DNA of 64,000 bases from Celoporthe dispersa (taxonomy: Eukaryota; Ascomycota; Sordariomycetes; Diaporthales; Cryphonectriaceae), in the NCBI GenBank assembly GCA_016584495.1, contig WAID01000003.1:4774001-4838000 (forward strand), written 5' to 3'. The notes beneath the pieces are model-generated. The model was not told the DNA's origin. It saw only the letters and a list, made by a program, of their open reading frames with translations, and ran no database searches. Position numbers and translations under genes: made by a program. Within the stretch, counting starts at the first letter, position 1; each line of letters begins with the position of its first letter. This document shows, piece after piece, positions 1-11,543 of this stretch.

Positions 1-302
1 TTTGCGAGCGGGACAGAAAGTGAGGCGAACAAGAGGCCATGAGACCCAGCCAAGGTACGGTACATCAGAGGTGCCTATACATGGACGGTGGTGACGGTGT
101 GGTACATATCTCAGAACTTCTCAGTCACCGTGCCGCTCTGGGGCCAAAGTACATGAGACGGATGTCACTTTTTGTATCTGGCTCCCACCACAGCCCAGTG
201 CTGACCACTGACGACAGCCGTGGCTTGTTGGGCCAAGAAGACCGCGACCACCGCTTACGGTTGGGCTCCTCGAAGCAAAGAGCCATGGGTGGTGTGGATC
301 TG

Positions 303-327
303 CCACCACCACCACCACCACCACCAC
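303..327. repeat. (CCA)n microsatellite
   Basis: About eight CCA units in a row. The poly-His, poly-Pro or poly-Trp readings of this stretch belong to short frames that are not supported as genes. Confidence 0.9.
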
Positions 328-3300
328 GACGGTTGCCCGGGCGCGTTCAGGACAACCCACCTTGTCCGGTCTGTTTGGGGGTGTTGCAAATCAGACAACA
401 AACCATCTTCCTGTCCCCTCTCTTTGGACGACTCGGCCAGCGGGTGGCTAGACACAGGGCAGCGAAATACCTCTCGAGAAGGGGGGGAGGGAGGGATTGA
501 CCGCCAGGGTCGTACCTCTACATCGGCAGCTGTTCCCGAAAACGATGCGCCTTGACTCGAGCGGCCGGACGGCTGCATGCATCTCGAGTCCGAGACGAAT
601 GGTGGTGGTGGTGGAAACTTGACTCTCTGGTGCGAGGTGGCTGATCGCGTCACCGGGTCTCTCGTTTCTCAGAGATCTGGTGTGCTGTGCTTGCCTGGGC
701 AACGTCACAGGGGACGCGAATCGATCGTCCGTGTTCGACGTGGACCCATCGCCTTCTCCGAGCGTGAATTTCGTCGCCGATTTGTACCTTGGAAATAAGG
801 CTGGGCTGGGCGGGAAAAGGCTGCTCTGTCTAGCAGGGTATTTCGTCACTGCAACTGCCCATGGTTCGCAAATGGTCCGCACAAAAGTGCAAGACTGAGA
901 AAGAAGGCAACCACGAGGCAGCTGATCAGCGTTTATCCACTCGTCGGTCGGGCGCGCCAGACAGACGGACAGACGGACAGACACACGCTAATGCGTGCAG
1001 ACTGCGGTCCAGCTGTGGTATGGCGTGGAGTAGAGTGCCTGTGCTTGTGCTGACAAGCCTCGTAACTTGTGCTGATTCTATTCGCTGGCAACGCGTCTGG
1101 GCAGGGGACCGGAGGCCCCCACCAAGCCAAAACAATCAATCGCTGGTGTTTCCCCTCCCCCCACATGTATTGATATCTGTGGTTTATCAGAGTCTGGATA
1201 CAACCGACATCTTTCTTCTTCTTCTTCTTCCTCCTACATAATTCGGGACCGACGAAGGCACCCGGCGTCAAGCCACTTCAGCTAGCCAGGCCCAGTCGGC
1301 GTGACGCTGGTGGACACACGCCTCCCACGCCGTCATGGCTCGTCTCGAGACTCGCATACATACACGCACGGGGGGTTTGGGGGCCAATGACCAGGACAGC
1401 GGTATCTGCATAGGCCTGCCCATTGGTGCAGCTGGGCTGCCAGTGCTGTACCACGCCGCCCTCTGCCTACCTACTGCATGGCGTCCAGCCCATCTTCTCC
1501 CCCAGGCTTAAGCGCTGTATTCTGCCCATCCAGAAGCGCCCCTTGGCTGGGCGGGCAGGGTACGCACCCAGGATCGCAGCGGCAGATCCCAGAAGACCGT
1601 ACATGTGATTGTTCCTCCTCTTTCTGGTCCTGAGACAGCCTTCCTCTACGCGACACCACCGGCTCGCTTACCGTCGCAACATTTGTCGAACCTCGTCGCC
1701 GGCGTCTCCTCTTTCACATCACACCTTGTGCAAGCACATCAACGTCTCTTGTGTGTCCTCCTCCTTTTGATTATTTTTTTTCCCCCCTCAAAGCACCGTT
1801 TGCACGGCTCTGGGCTTAGCTGTTGGTGGACCCCGATCAGCCTGGGTCCGCTTGTCAAATCAAAACTTTTAGCCTTAAAGAGAGACAAGTTTTAGATGGT
1901 CTGCACCATACCACCTTGCTTCTGCGTCTGGCATCTCCTCGGGAGTTGTGCCTACTGCATGCTCTACAGCCCAAGGGGGCATCAGTCCCACCCTCCATCT
2001 CTCGATACACGCCGATCGAATCTACAGCTCGCATGCTTAGCCTGGCGAAGGCTCGTCACATTTGGCCGGTCTTCTATGCATGCTGCCATCCCATCTGCTG
2101 AGCTGCGGCACACAATGGCCAGCCCACCGTCGGGCGTCCCTCGCTCCATGCAGGCGAGAATCCTGCAAGCAGCGCCAGCGTCCTCCAAATTCTGCGACGT
2201 GATTTGTTGTACAGGGCCTCGATCTGGTGTTCCACTGGGTGCGACCGACCATTGCGCAGCCCGCAGCCATGCATGCATGTCGCGCTGAGCCTTGCTGGCT
2301 TGTTTGTGCGGCTCTTTGGTCAAATGATGGCCACCTTGGGCTGGCGCGCCCCGTCCGGTCGTCCGCTTCGGGTCGGGTACTGCATTATGCAATCACTAGG
2401 AAGCATCAAGACCTCGTGGTCGTACTCACCGACATTCCTGACCAGATGCTTGCATTGGAGCGTACCTCCCCTCCCCCCCCAAATCGTGATGATCCTCCTC
2501 GTTGCGGTCATCATCAGCTCGCTTGTCGTCACATGTTGGACGGTCCCGCCGGAACGACATACCCAATAAAGGTCACTACGTGCCTACATACTAGGACGCG
2601 GCACAACCACATTGAAACTGCCCTACGAGATACGAGGCTACAGACTTCCCAGCCTGGCTTGGTGAGACCCAAACGGCGATCTCAGCCAGCTTTCTCTTTA
2701 TGCCTCAGTCGTTGGGCCGCTTTTTGACTCAAGCCACGAGGAAACGATTATGCAGGTGAAAGCTGAGGGGGGGAGGGAGACAAGTACATCTCGCCAAGGT
2801 CACAGAGCCGTTTCTCGCCCCCCCCCCCTTGGGTGAGATAATGATGTGCCCTGCAGGCCCCGCCCGCCCAACCGTTCACTCGGCAGCGCGTTCCATGCAG
2901 CCACGAGACTTGCAAATCTGTCTCACCGGTTGCCTTGGTTTCGTGGCACCCTAACACAAGCTGTTGTGGGTGCGCCGGCGTCTGGTCACCTGACTTTGTG
3001 GGCTGGGGCGGGCTGAACGACACGGCATGTCGAGGGTGCCTTGTTAAGAGCTTGCTTGCGTGTTGAGGGATGTTGTGGCCCAAGGCTGAGCCTTCTATGT
3101 GATCAACTTGAGGACGGACCAGATCGCGAGACCACCGCTTTGGTTCGGCACGACCTTTTTTTTCTTCTTTTTGCCAGTACAAGGTCGCTTCTCGTTTTCA
3201 CCAAGACTCTCTACCCCAAGTCGACGAGGTGATCATGTCACATCCAGGCTCCCATGGCGAGGCCTTGTGGCGAGGATGTCCCATTAGTGAGGCCCTATGG

Positions 3301-5576
3301 GGAACGATGATGATGGGGTCGAACAGCTTCGGTAGCTTGTATTTGGGGGCCTTTTCAGGCTTCAACAAGTAAATCACCATGCCGTGTACATGCCGACGCC
3401 CCAGGAATATGAGTGCAGTACTTCAATTTTTTTTTTTCCTTCTCCCTCTCTTTCCTGCTATGGCTGTATCTCAGCTTGAGGCTGATCGCCGAAAACCCCC
3501 ACGGAGAGAGAGAAAGAAGGGGGAAGAAAAAAGGTGTGTGACTCAGACAAGAAATAGTGTACTGTACACACTGCATTGGAGCCCAACGGGAAAACATATA
3601 CTTACTGTACTTAGCATTGCGGCACATGAGTTCCCGCCGTCGCTATATGACCATGGTAACTACAACCCAACACCCCCCCGCCCCTCTTTCCACAGCAGAA
3701 TTTTTCTGCGAGGCGGCGGCGACTTTGACTTGACCTGAAACAAATGAATTTGGGGTTTTGCCCGATTACTGCCTCGCGTCGTCGTGGTGGTGGTGGTGGC
3801 CTTGGGAGACTGGCCTCTTTTCTGAGTGAGCGGACGGGGTTGTTCCCCATTTGGTCCTTTGCATCGGCCGATGATCCCATCCCGGTACCTTTGTGTTGCA
3901 GGAAGGCTGAAAAGGTGAAAAACTTTTCCCTCTTTCCCTCATGTCGGGGTGTCTCAAGCGGCTGAGGTCGACACAGGGGCATTCGCCTGCTCCGGACTGG
4001 GTGCTGAGGAGAGGAGGGAGGGAGAGGTGGTCGCCTACAAGCTGCGGGGCAACCGACCCCCCACTACAACGTCGCATCATGCGTCTCTATTGACGTGGCA
4101 TTCTGTCCTCCAGCGGGCCACAAGATTTCCTTTTTTTTTCCTTTCTTTCTCTTTCTCGGTGAGCACGTTGTCGTTGAGATGCCTCGGCTTGATGGGTCGG
4201 CAAAAGGGACACATGAAACTGTCCACACGGTCCGGTGGTGATGATAGAGGTAGAGAGAGATCGACGTAACTCTCGGTCCTGGTTCGGGGTTACAGGCCTC
4301 GCACTATGCCCCTGCGACACGACCTCCCGGAGAAAGACAGTACACAGGCAACATGCCCGAGCCGCGTCTATACATCTGTTGATATAGTTATGTCTACTTT
4401 GTACGCACGTATCCACGACAGCGCAGCCTGTGCGAAGTACATAAGCGCGCATCCGCCGAGGTAACTCCCACCTGCCCTCCTCCCCCAAAACCAGGTCCCA
4501 GGCCAGCTAGGACTCAACAGGTCCACCACATCACTCCTCAGCCTGCTGTTTGTGTGAAAAAGTCCCCAGGAGAGCAAGCTCAGCCGGCCGGTCGCGCATG
4601 AGACATCCAGCGGACACGAGAAAGAAGCGGTGCACACAGTACATACCAGGTACCTCAGGCGTCCAGCTGGCTCTCAGGTGGTGGGGGTATTGCGCGCCTC
4701 GGGGGTCAGCCCATAGTTGGTCCCAAATTGCCTTTTCGCAGCTTGAACAGTGGCACGGGGAGGTCCTGGCAGAGCCGGCAGACTCCAGCTCTTGAGGGCA
4801 TACCGCAGGCCTCTGCAAGGTGCAGCCGCCGGTGAGGTTGAGCGTCATGGTGAAGTGAAGTGATTTGGCAAGCGATATCATCGGGCCGTCACTGCCATTG
4901 GCCCACGGTCCTCTACTCTCGGTTCTAGTTAATATTTCTGCCCTCCGCGGCCATGCACTCACTGGCCTTGGAGCCTCTCCTGTTCTGCCGGACGAGGGCT
5001 TAAGCAAGCTCTGCCTAGGCAAATCAGCGCATCCTCTCGGTAGCAGCGCCAGCGGACTGCCTATGAGCTGTCCAAATAAGAGTAAAAGGGGAGAGGGGAG
5101 TTATGCCGTAATTTGAGTGGACGGATAATTGTTTTTTTTTTTTGGTTGGAGAGATATTTTTGGCTTCAGCCAAGGGAGGAAGTGCTGGTCTGGTCTGGTC
5201 TGGTGTATGCATGGGTGCCTCTCCTCAGGGCTTTTGACTACTTTACCAAAGGGCTCAGACAGCCCTCTCATCCCGAGATGGAGAGACCGATCTCGAGGGA
5301 TAGACAACCATGCCGACAGGTTTTCTCTAACCAGGCTCTCCGCCAGCAGCCCAAACCACGACACGATGCCTAGAAACAACGCCTCCGAACCACCCAGACC
5401 CAAGCACTATGCATTCCACCATGCAAGCCACGACGTCAGTGCCGCCCAGCTCTGGTCTGCACCGCCTCCGTGCTAGCCTGCACCAAGGCGCCAGTGGGCA
5501 CCAGCCCGCAGCCCTAGACAGCTCATTTCTCTAAGGATGGGTCCTCCCCTCCCCCTGTCTGTCCCTCCCTGCGGCC

Positions 5577-5608
5577 TCGAGGTGCTCAACCCCGACTGAG
5601 CACCTCGA
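5577..5608. other. Perfect 12-bp inverted repeat with 8-nt loop
   Basis: TCGAGGTGCTCA at 5577-5588 is followed by the 8-nt spacer ACCCCGAC and then by its exact reverse complement at 5597-5608. It lies in the gene-free left region. It could form an RNA hairpin in a transcript or be a dimer-binding site. No flanking U-tract is obvious. Confidence 0.75.
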
Positions 5609-7205
5609 AACCAGGTTGGTGATCAGGAGAGAAGGATACAAATGAGAGAGGGGATGAGAGAAAACCTTGTGCATTCGACCGTGCAATCCCAAGACGCACA
5701 CGAAAAGAGAAGAAGCAGATGTGATAATTCCTGCATGCGTTTCATATGTCTCAACCTGTTGTAGGCAGGGCCTGACTCGTGTTAGTTACCGGATTGGGGT
5801 TCCGAAGGGGGGCCTGTTCTCGGTTGCGCCACCAAGCAGTATTCCTCAAAGTGATGATAGAAAGTGGTCGAGGGAATCTCAAGCAGACAACGGATCAACG
5901 GCCTTCCGACCCAGTGCTCATTCTATCCTGCCACGGGATCTGGTGTAGTCGACTGCAGAGATGGCTATCTTCTGCACTTTAGCCCCGGGTGCTTGTTGCG
6001 CGTAAATGTTCAGCTACCACCTCTGGATGAAGAGCTGATGAGGCCAGTCGAGAGGGGACTGCTGGGCTTTGGTCGAATATTAGACATCATTCCGACATTG
6101 GGATCTGGAATCTCTGGATCTAATTTTATTTGCCCCCCCCCCCTTGGACTTTTGTCTCTCCTCCTTTGCTATTCCTCGTTTGGTTGGACGGCAGGAGACT
6201 TGTTCCCTCTGTTCCCGTGATGCTCGGCCGGCGTGCCAACTCGCGATGCTGCCCCCCTCCCTTTCCCGAGATACCTCTTGTCACAGTTATACCACGTAGC
6301 TTAGATCCACGCTTTCCGTTCTCCCCTCGGCGATAATCTCCAGCTTCCAGCCTGCCAGCGGCCCCGACCAAGGCCGGTGTCGAGATGACCAGACCACCTA
6401 GGACGAGCGGGGCGTCAACCCCAGGCCACTCCAGCAAGACTCGGTCGGCAGAGGCCGCGCACATCCGAGGCCCATCTCATCCCTCCTAGAGAGAGGCTAC
6501 CGTGCCGCTCGCCTGACATCGTGCACAGGATGCCGGGTGGCGAGGAGATCGCCGCGGAGGGGACCCCACGACGGGAGCTTTCCATGGGCAAGGGGGCTCC
6601 AGGGCCACACGGTGTGTAAGGCCCCATGTCTGCCTACATGGGGGTCAGCGACGTGGCTGGCAGGCCGACGAGGGGTGCCGCGAGGCTCTCCTTGGAGGCA
6701 GATCACCTCGTCAAGACATCGCCGGGCTGAGCCAGCGCGTGGACGCATCTGCAGACCGTGACAGACACCAGCAACATCAGTCAGGGCGACAGTGCAATCT
6801 GCGCTGCACCTACCTAGATACGGAGGCTGTATTGGTCGTGTCTCTCCTCCACGTCTGGTTCAACACGGACGGCGCCAGCTCACATACATCGCTCTGTACA
6901 CGTCGTTGGGCCGTCCCCGCTTTGTCAAGCTGTGCTCATTGAAGTACTCTAATATAGACATAGAATCAGAATATTGTCGACCCACCCTGACACTGCCGCC
7001 GAACCTCAGGCTCTTCCCAACTGACGCCAGTGACGGAGAAAAGACAAAGATCTTCACTTGCTGAAAAGACCACCGAGGAGTATTTTGATATCGAGCTTGA
7101 GAGAGCCAACCCCACCGTCTTCCCAGCAGTCTGCCGCCATATCATAATCACAGATCCCTCCCGAGTTCCCGAAACGCCAGAGCACCAACCGAGTTACTGG
7201 CGCTC

Positions 7206-7255
7206 CACACACATACACACACATACACACACATACACACACACACACACACACA
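7206..7255. repeat. (CA)n microsatellite
   Basis: About 50 bp of CA dinucleotides with three interspersed TA steps, just beyond the 3' end of the DUF7053 gene. Probably in or near its 3' untranslated region. Confidence 0.9.
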
Positions 7256-7318
7256 TGCACAAAAAGAAAAAAAAAGATAGTGTGTCCAACTAGTTTCCCG
7301 CCAGGCCTTCTTGTTATT

Positions 7319-8689
7319 TTACTGGGTCTGACCATAGGTTGCCGTCCCCATCGGCGAGCCCCTCCTCATGTTGGCGTAGTCGGCTGGGTTGTACGCATAC
7401 GACCTCGACGGAGGCGGCGGCGTGCTCGTCACATACTGCGCGCGGCGTGCGGCGACGGGGTCCCAGCTTTGCAGCGGCGCCTTGACATCGTTGTTCTTGC
7501 TGTTGCCGTTGAAGCCGCGCTCCCGCTCGGGCGCCTCGTCGTGCGTGGGTAGGTGCTCCGGCGGCAGGCCCGGCGAGTACATCGAGCTGCTGCCTCCCGA
7601 CACCTCGGAGTCCTGCGACCACCTCGCGTGCTGCTGGGGCTGCGGTGATGTCTGCGACGACTGGAAGGAGAAGTTGGACTCGCGGTCTGAGGTGTAGGTG
7701 GGCGACGGCTGCGGGGGTGCGAGGCCTGGTGAGGCCTGTGCCGGGTAGCAGAAGTCGCCGGGCATCTCGACGGCGGCTGCGGCGGTGGGCGCGGTGTGGA
7801 TCGCGGCGGGCAGCTCAGCGTGCGCGACGAGGGGGGCGGGGGCCGTCTTCCGGAGCTGCAAGGGCGTCTGCTGCATGCCGTAGGGGGCGGACCAGTGAGG
7901 GCTCTGGGCCACCTGGTCGGCATGCGGGTGCCTGTTGCCGGCAAACTGCTGGTAGGAGGCCGGGCGGGGCACCTGATAGGGCCTGGGCTCGGGAGAGATG
8001 GCGCCGGCGCGGTCCATAAAGGTCGGCGAGTGCTGTGGGGGAGGCGACGTGGAGCCGCTCGGGGAGATGGTGTTGGTCCTGTCGTTGGGGTTGATGGTGC
8101 GCAGCTTGCCGTTCTCGATCATGGCGTGCAGCTCGCCGCGGTCCAGGAGCTCGGCCTTCCTGATGATGCGGTCGACCATCTCCTTGGAGGCGGCCCTGAG
8201 CTGGCTCTTGACGAAGCTGACCATGGCGACGTTGCACTTGATCTCGACGTCGTCCTTGAGGTAGAGCCCATCGCTGGGGGCGCCGACGAGCCCGATCTCC
8301 TGGGGCTCGGGAGGCTCGAAGCCGGTCTGGTTCCCGGCGATGCGGTAGCGGTTCTTGAGGTCCACGTTCATGGGCGCATAGATGTGCGTCTGCAGGCCCC
8401 AGGGCATGTCGTGGAAGCAGCCGTTGAAGCTGATCTTGCCCGAGCCCATCTTCCCTATCCCGGGGACGAACTGGATCTTTTGCGAGATCTCGTACCACGT
8501 CGAGTAGTACTCGTCGGAGGCAGCATTCCGGGGCGCCGGGATGGGCTTGTGGTCCAGGACGAGGGGGTTCACCTTGATGACCTCGGAGTGGCTGTGGAGA
8601 ATGTCGATGGCCAGCTGGCGGGGGATGAAGCCCGGGATGGGAGTGATGATGGTGAACACCTCCTTCTTCCGTAACATGCTAGAAGACAT
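7319..8689 (-). CDS. DUF7053 domain protein with long Pro/Ser/Gln-rich tail
   Basis: Single-exon frame of 456 aa. I start at the ATG at 8689 (context AAAATGTCT), because the frame upstream of it has only a TTG. Residues 1 to about 190 match the fungal DUF7053 family: the pattern 'TPIPGFIPRQLAIDILHSH', then 'NPLVLDHKPIPAPRNA', a WYE segment, 'GCFHDMPWGLQTH' and 'LYLKDDVEIKCN', all in the usual order. The family is widespread in Ascomycota and its biochemical role is unknown; the fold has been compared with START/SRPBCC-like lipid-binding folds, which is only inference here. From about residue 210 to the end the protein is low complexity (Pro, Ser, Gln, Thr) and probably disordered. No signal peptide or membrane segment. 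No frameshift. Confidence 0.9.
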   Translation of the reverse strand: MSSSMLRKKEVFTIITPIPGFIPRQLAIDILHSHSEVIKVNPLVLDHKPIPAPRNAASDEYYSTWYEISQKIQFVPGIGKMGSGKISFNGCFHDMPWGLQTHIYAPMNVDLKNRYRIAGNQTGFEPPEPQEIGLVGAPSDGLYLKDDVEIKCNVAMVSFVKSQLRAASKEMVDRIIRKAELLDRGELHAMIENGKLRTINPNDRTNTISPSGSTSPPPQHSPTFMDRAGAISPEPRPYQVPRPASYQQFAGNRHPHADQVAQSPHWSAPYGMQQTPLQLRKTAPAPLVAHAELPAAIHTAPTAAAAVEMPGDFCYPAQASPGLAPPQPSPTYTSDRESNFSFQSSQTSPQPQQHARWSQDSEVSGGSSSMYSPGLPPEHLPTHDEAPERERGFNGNSKNNDVKAPLQSWDPVAARRAQYVTSTPPPPSRSYAYNPADYANMRRGSPMGTATYGQTQ

Positions 8690-8752
8690 TTTCAATAAAG
8701 AGAACGGCGTCAGCTGCCAGCCTCGCTATGCGCTCGCCCCCTAATCAGGCCC

Positions 8753-8802
8753 AGGAGGAGGAGGAGGAGGAGGAGGTGGTGGTGGTGGTGGTGGTAGTGG
8801 TG
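8753..8802. repeat. Compound (AGG)n-(TGG)n microsatellite
   Basis: About eight AGG units run directly into about eight TGG-type units, 64 bp upstream of the DUF7053 start codon, so probably in the 5' untranslated region or core promoter. Confidence 0.9.
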
Positions 8803-10231
8803 AGCGGACAGCGCCGAGCACTGACTTGGCCGGGCGGGGTAGCTGTGTAGATACTATGCTCTGCGGGGGACAAGGGACGCAGACGGATGACATGTACTGA
8901 CATGATTGAAGACTCGAGATGTCGAGTGAGAAGAAGGTCCTGGGATGGGAATTCTATAAGAGGATACCGAGATTGCCTGACGGGAGCCTTCTTCCCTGAG
9001 GATTGAGCCTTGGTCGAGGTTCCTCGTCCGGGGGAGGAAGGGGGGGGGGGGCTAGAAGGGTTCACTGGTCGGCATATGCTATGCGATGGCTGCTCAGCCG
9101 CAGTGGGGGGAGGCGGTGGTGGTCCCCTTAGAGCAGGAGGGCGCAATGAGTGGTAAAGGGTCGCGGCTGAGAGAGCCCGTCTTGTCTTAGAGGGCGGCGG
9201 CCATACTGCGACACACAACAAGCAACTGGTGATCACCTTGGGTGGGAGGTTCAGAAAGGAGGGTAGGAAAGCGGGCAGGAGAGGAGGAAAAGAGAGAGGG
9301 AGGGAGCGAGACAGCGCGCGGAGCACGGGTCTTACTGTATGAGCCAGAGGTTGCAGTGAGGAGACGAAAGCGAACCCCCCCCCCCCAAGAGAGTGTGTTG
9401 AAGAGTCCCGAATAAAGCGGGATGAGTACTTGCGCTGTATGTGCTAGCGGAGGTGGGCCTGGGCCTTGGGGTGCTAGCCTCGTTGGTCCAAGTCTTCCGG
9501 TGCGCCCCATTCTACCACTGGCCAAAAGCACCTGCAGCTCCTTAACTCAAAAATCCAATATAGGGTCCCACATAATCTTCTTTTCCTCTTCAGCTGAGGT
9601 GAGATGATGATGGCAGGTCGGTTGTCTGCGGGCGCTGGGGAGAAGGGGGAGCAGACGAGCAGAGGTGAGATGAGAGGCCCTGCGATGGAAACCTGTTTCG
9701 AGGAGGAAGAGCAAGAGTATTGCCTGGGTCGCGCCACAGCATGTGACCAGCCTCTCTTCCTGCACTGCTCTGTGCAGCACAAAGATGCCGGCCGTAGCGT
9801 TGTGCCGGTGCGCTGCTTCGTGCTGCAGCCCTTGCCAGCGAGGCATAAGCACCAAAATCGTGCCCAGGCTCGTGCATTGCTCTGCTTACTCACACCTGTG
9901 GCATCGGGTGTTGGCTCCATACTCCCAAGCAGATCGAAGGATGCTTGTTAGGAGAACACCCTCTGCTCCGGTCCGTTATTATACCATGGTATACTTTTTC
10001 TCACGTCTTCACAGCCCTACGCTAATTACTCCCTACCACCTCTTCTTATCCACAAAATAGGACTTGGTTGCATCGCGGCCGCCGCGAGAGCCGACGGCCC
10101 ATGCATCCTTTCTTGCTGTGGGTCTGGAATCTACCGAACAAAGCACTCCAGGCAGCCCCCTCACGCCCTACCGTTGCCTACCTCGTGGTATTTTTAGATC
10201 AGCCCAACACCCAACCTGCACTTACGACCTG

Positions 10232-10253
10232 CACACACACACACACACACACA
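10232..10253. repeat. (CA)n microsatellite
   Basis: About eleven CA units, intergenic. Confidence 0.85.
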
Positions 10254-11291
10254 TGCACACATGCAGACCACCGGGGGTCGTCTCCCCCTTGGGAATTGTA
10301 TTGTAGATCTCTCGAGACCCCCCGCTGCAGTACTTTCAGAGCCTGGCAAGGCTGCCAGACATGATTCAGCAGACACCCTGCACGCGCACGCGCCACACAT
10401 GCATGGCGTGGTGGTATTTTCGTCTGATCTATTGGAATCGCACTGCCGGCTGGCTGCAGCGAGGGCGTTCGTCCCGGTGCCGTCGTCCCGTCATTGCTGC
10501 TAGCCTTCGGAGGGGGGCCCAGTTGCCCACGCCTAGCTCACCAAGCAGGTAAGAGGGGCCCATTGTCCTTGCGCCGCTTGCCCCTCCCCCCACCCCCAGG
10601 GGACTGCGGCGGACAGACCGGCCTGCCACTATGTTGCATCCACTTTATAAAGGACAATTCGCTGACGAGACCTGTCGAGGTTTCGCAGTGGTACTGACTG
10701 CGGGGGAAACTCCGTGGCTGGGGGCCGCACGGATGACGTCCCATCTTGCTGTGGTCTTTCCTGGCCTTCTCGAGGGGCTCCGTGCCAGTCCGTACAGCGG
10801 CAGGAGGTCTACGTCGGCGTAGCCATGGTTGGTAGGCGGGCTGGCCTGGCACACGCTCTGCTTCCGACTGCTCACTCATGGTTAGCACACCACCACCACC
10901 ACCACCGTGTCATACAGGATGGGGTTGCGACGTCTTACATGGTTGGTTGACAAAGCCACTTCACCATATTTTGAGCCTCTGACGGCCATGCCTCGGCCAG
11001 TTCATCTCCTCTCCTACTCCAAAGATCATCCTATACCCCTTTTCTTGAGATGGTTATTCTTAGCCGCCCATGAGAGCAGCCCGGGGGGGGGGGCCAAAAT
11101 GTGACGCCAATACCAGAGTGGACGGTGCTTCAATGGCTAGAATCCAGTGCATTTCTGTGTATCTAGATTGTCGAGATCCCCTACCAAGGTCAATACACCA
11201 ACTTGGTGGCCCTCGCACATACCAATCTGCCCGGCCCCCACAGAGCTCAACGTCCTCATTGACTTCCATTGTGCCTCGAAAAGTGTGCGTT

Positions 11292-11311
11292 TGTGTGTGT
11301 GTGTGTGTGTG
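11292..11311. repeat. (GT)n microsatellite
   Basis: About ten TG units, about 230 bp beyond the stop codon of the orphan coiled-coil gene. Confidence 0.85.
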
Positions 11312-11543
11312 GGCCGAAAGTATTCACACACTATCCATTCCCCTTTGTCCATCCTGAGCTGTCATCCTCCTGGGCAGAGGTGCCGCCATCTCTGCCATCC
11401 AACCCGGTTTTCTCCTCCGCGGGCGTGCCAGTCTGTGCCAAAGTCCTCATACGACTGTGGCAGAAGCATACTGACGTTGTTTGCCGGGTGCGCGGTATCG
11501 CGCGTGTCGCCTGGGGCCCCGTCTGACCCGGTGTCACCCGCAA

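Larger units (their letters stand above)
1..7318. other. 7.3 kb stretch without a supportable gene
   Basis: Open frames here are short, overlap on both strands, and none reads like a known family or joins to others through plausible introns. What can be seen is simple sequence: (CCA)n at 303-327, a degenerate ACAGACGG-type repeat near 959-984, (TTC)n near 1213-1230, C11 at 6133-6143, (CTGGT)n near 5185-5204, a perfect 12-bp inverted repeat at 5577-5608, and (CA)n at 7206-7255. The sequence is not AT-rich or obviously transposon-like. It may be the long upstream region of a gene beyond the left edge, or hold a non-coding transcript; this is inference. Confidence 0.6.
8690..11543. other. 2.85 kb intergenic region
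   Basis: Upstream of the DUF7053 gene and downstream of the orphan gene. It contains (AGG)n-(TGG)n at 8753-8802, a C12 tract at 9375-9386, (CA)n at 10232-10253 and (GT)n at 11292-11311. No convincing coding sequence on either strand. Confidence 0.6.

Noticed and set aside
7206..7255. Possible CRISPR-like or minisatellite array
   Set aside because: A plain CA dinucleotide repeat with TA interruptions; no spacers, and a eukaryotic context.
7796..8674. Plus-strand open frame of 292 codons
   Set aside because: Antisense shadow of the DUF7053 gene, whose own frame matches a family.
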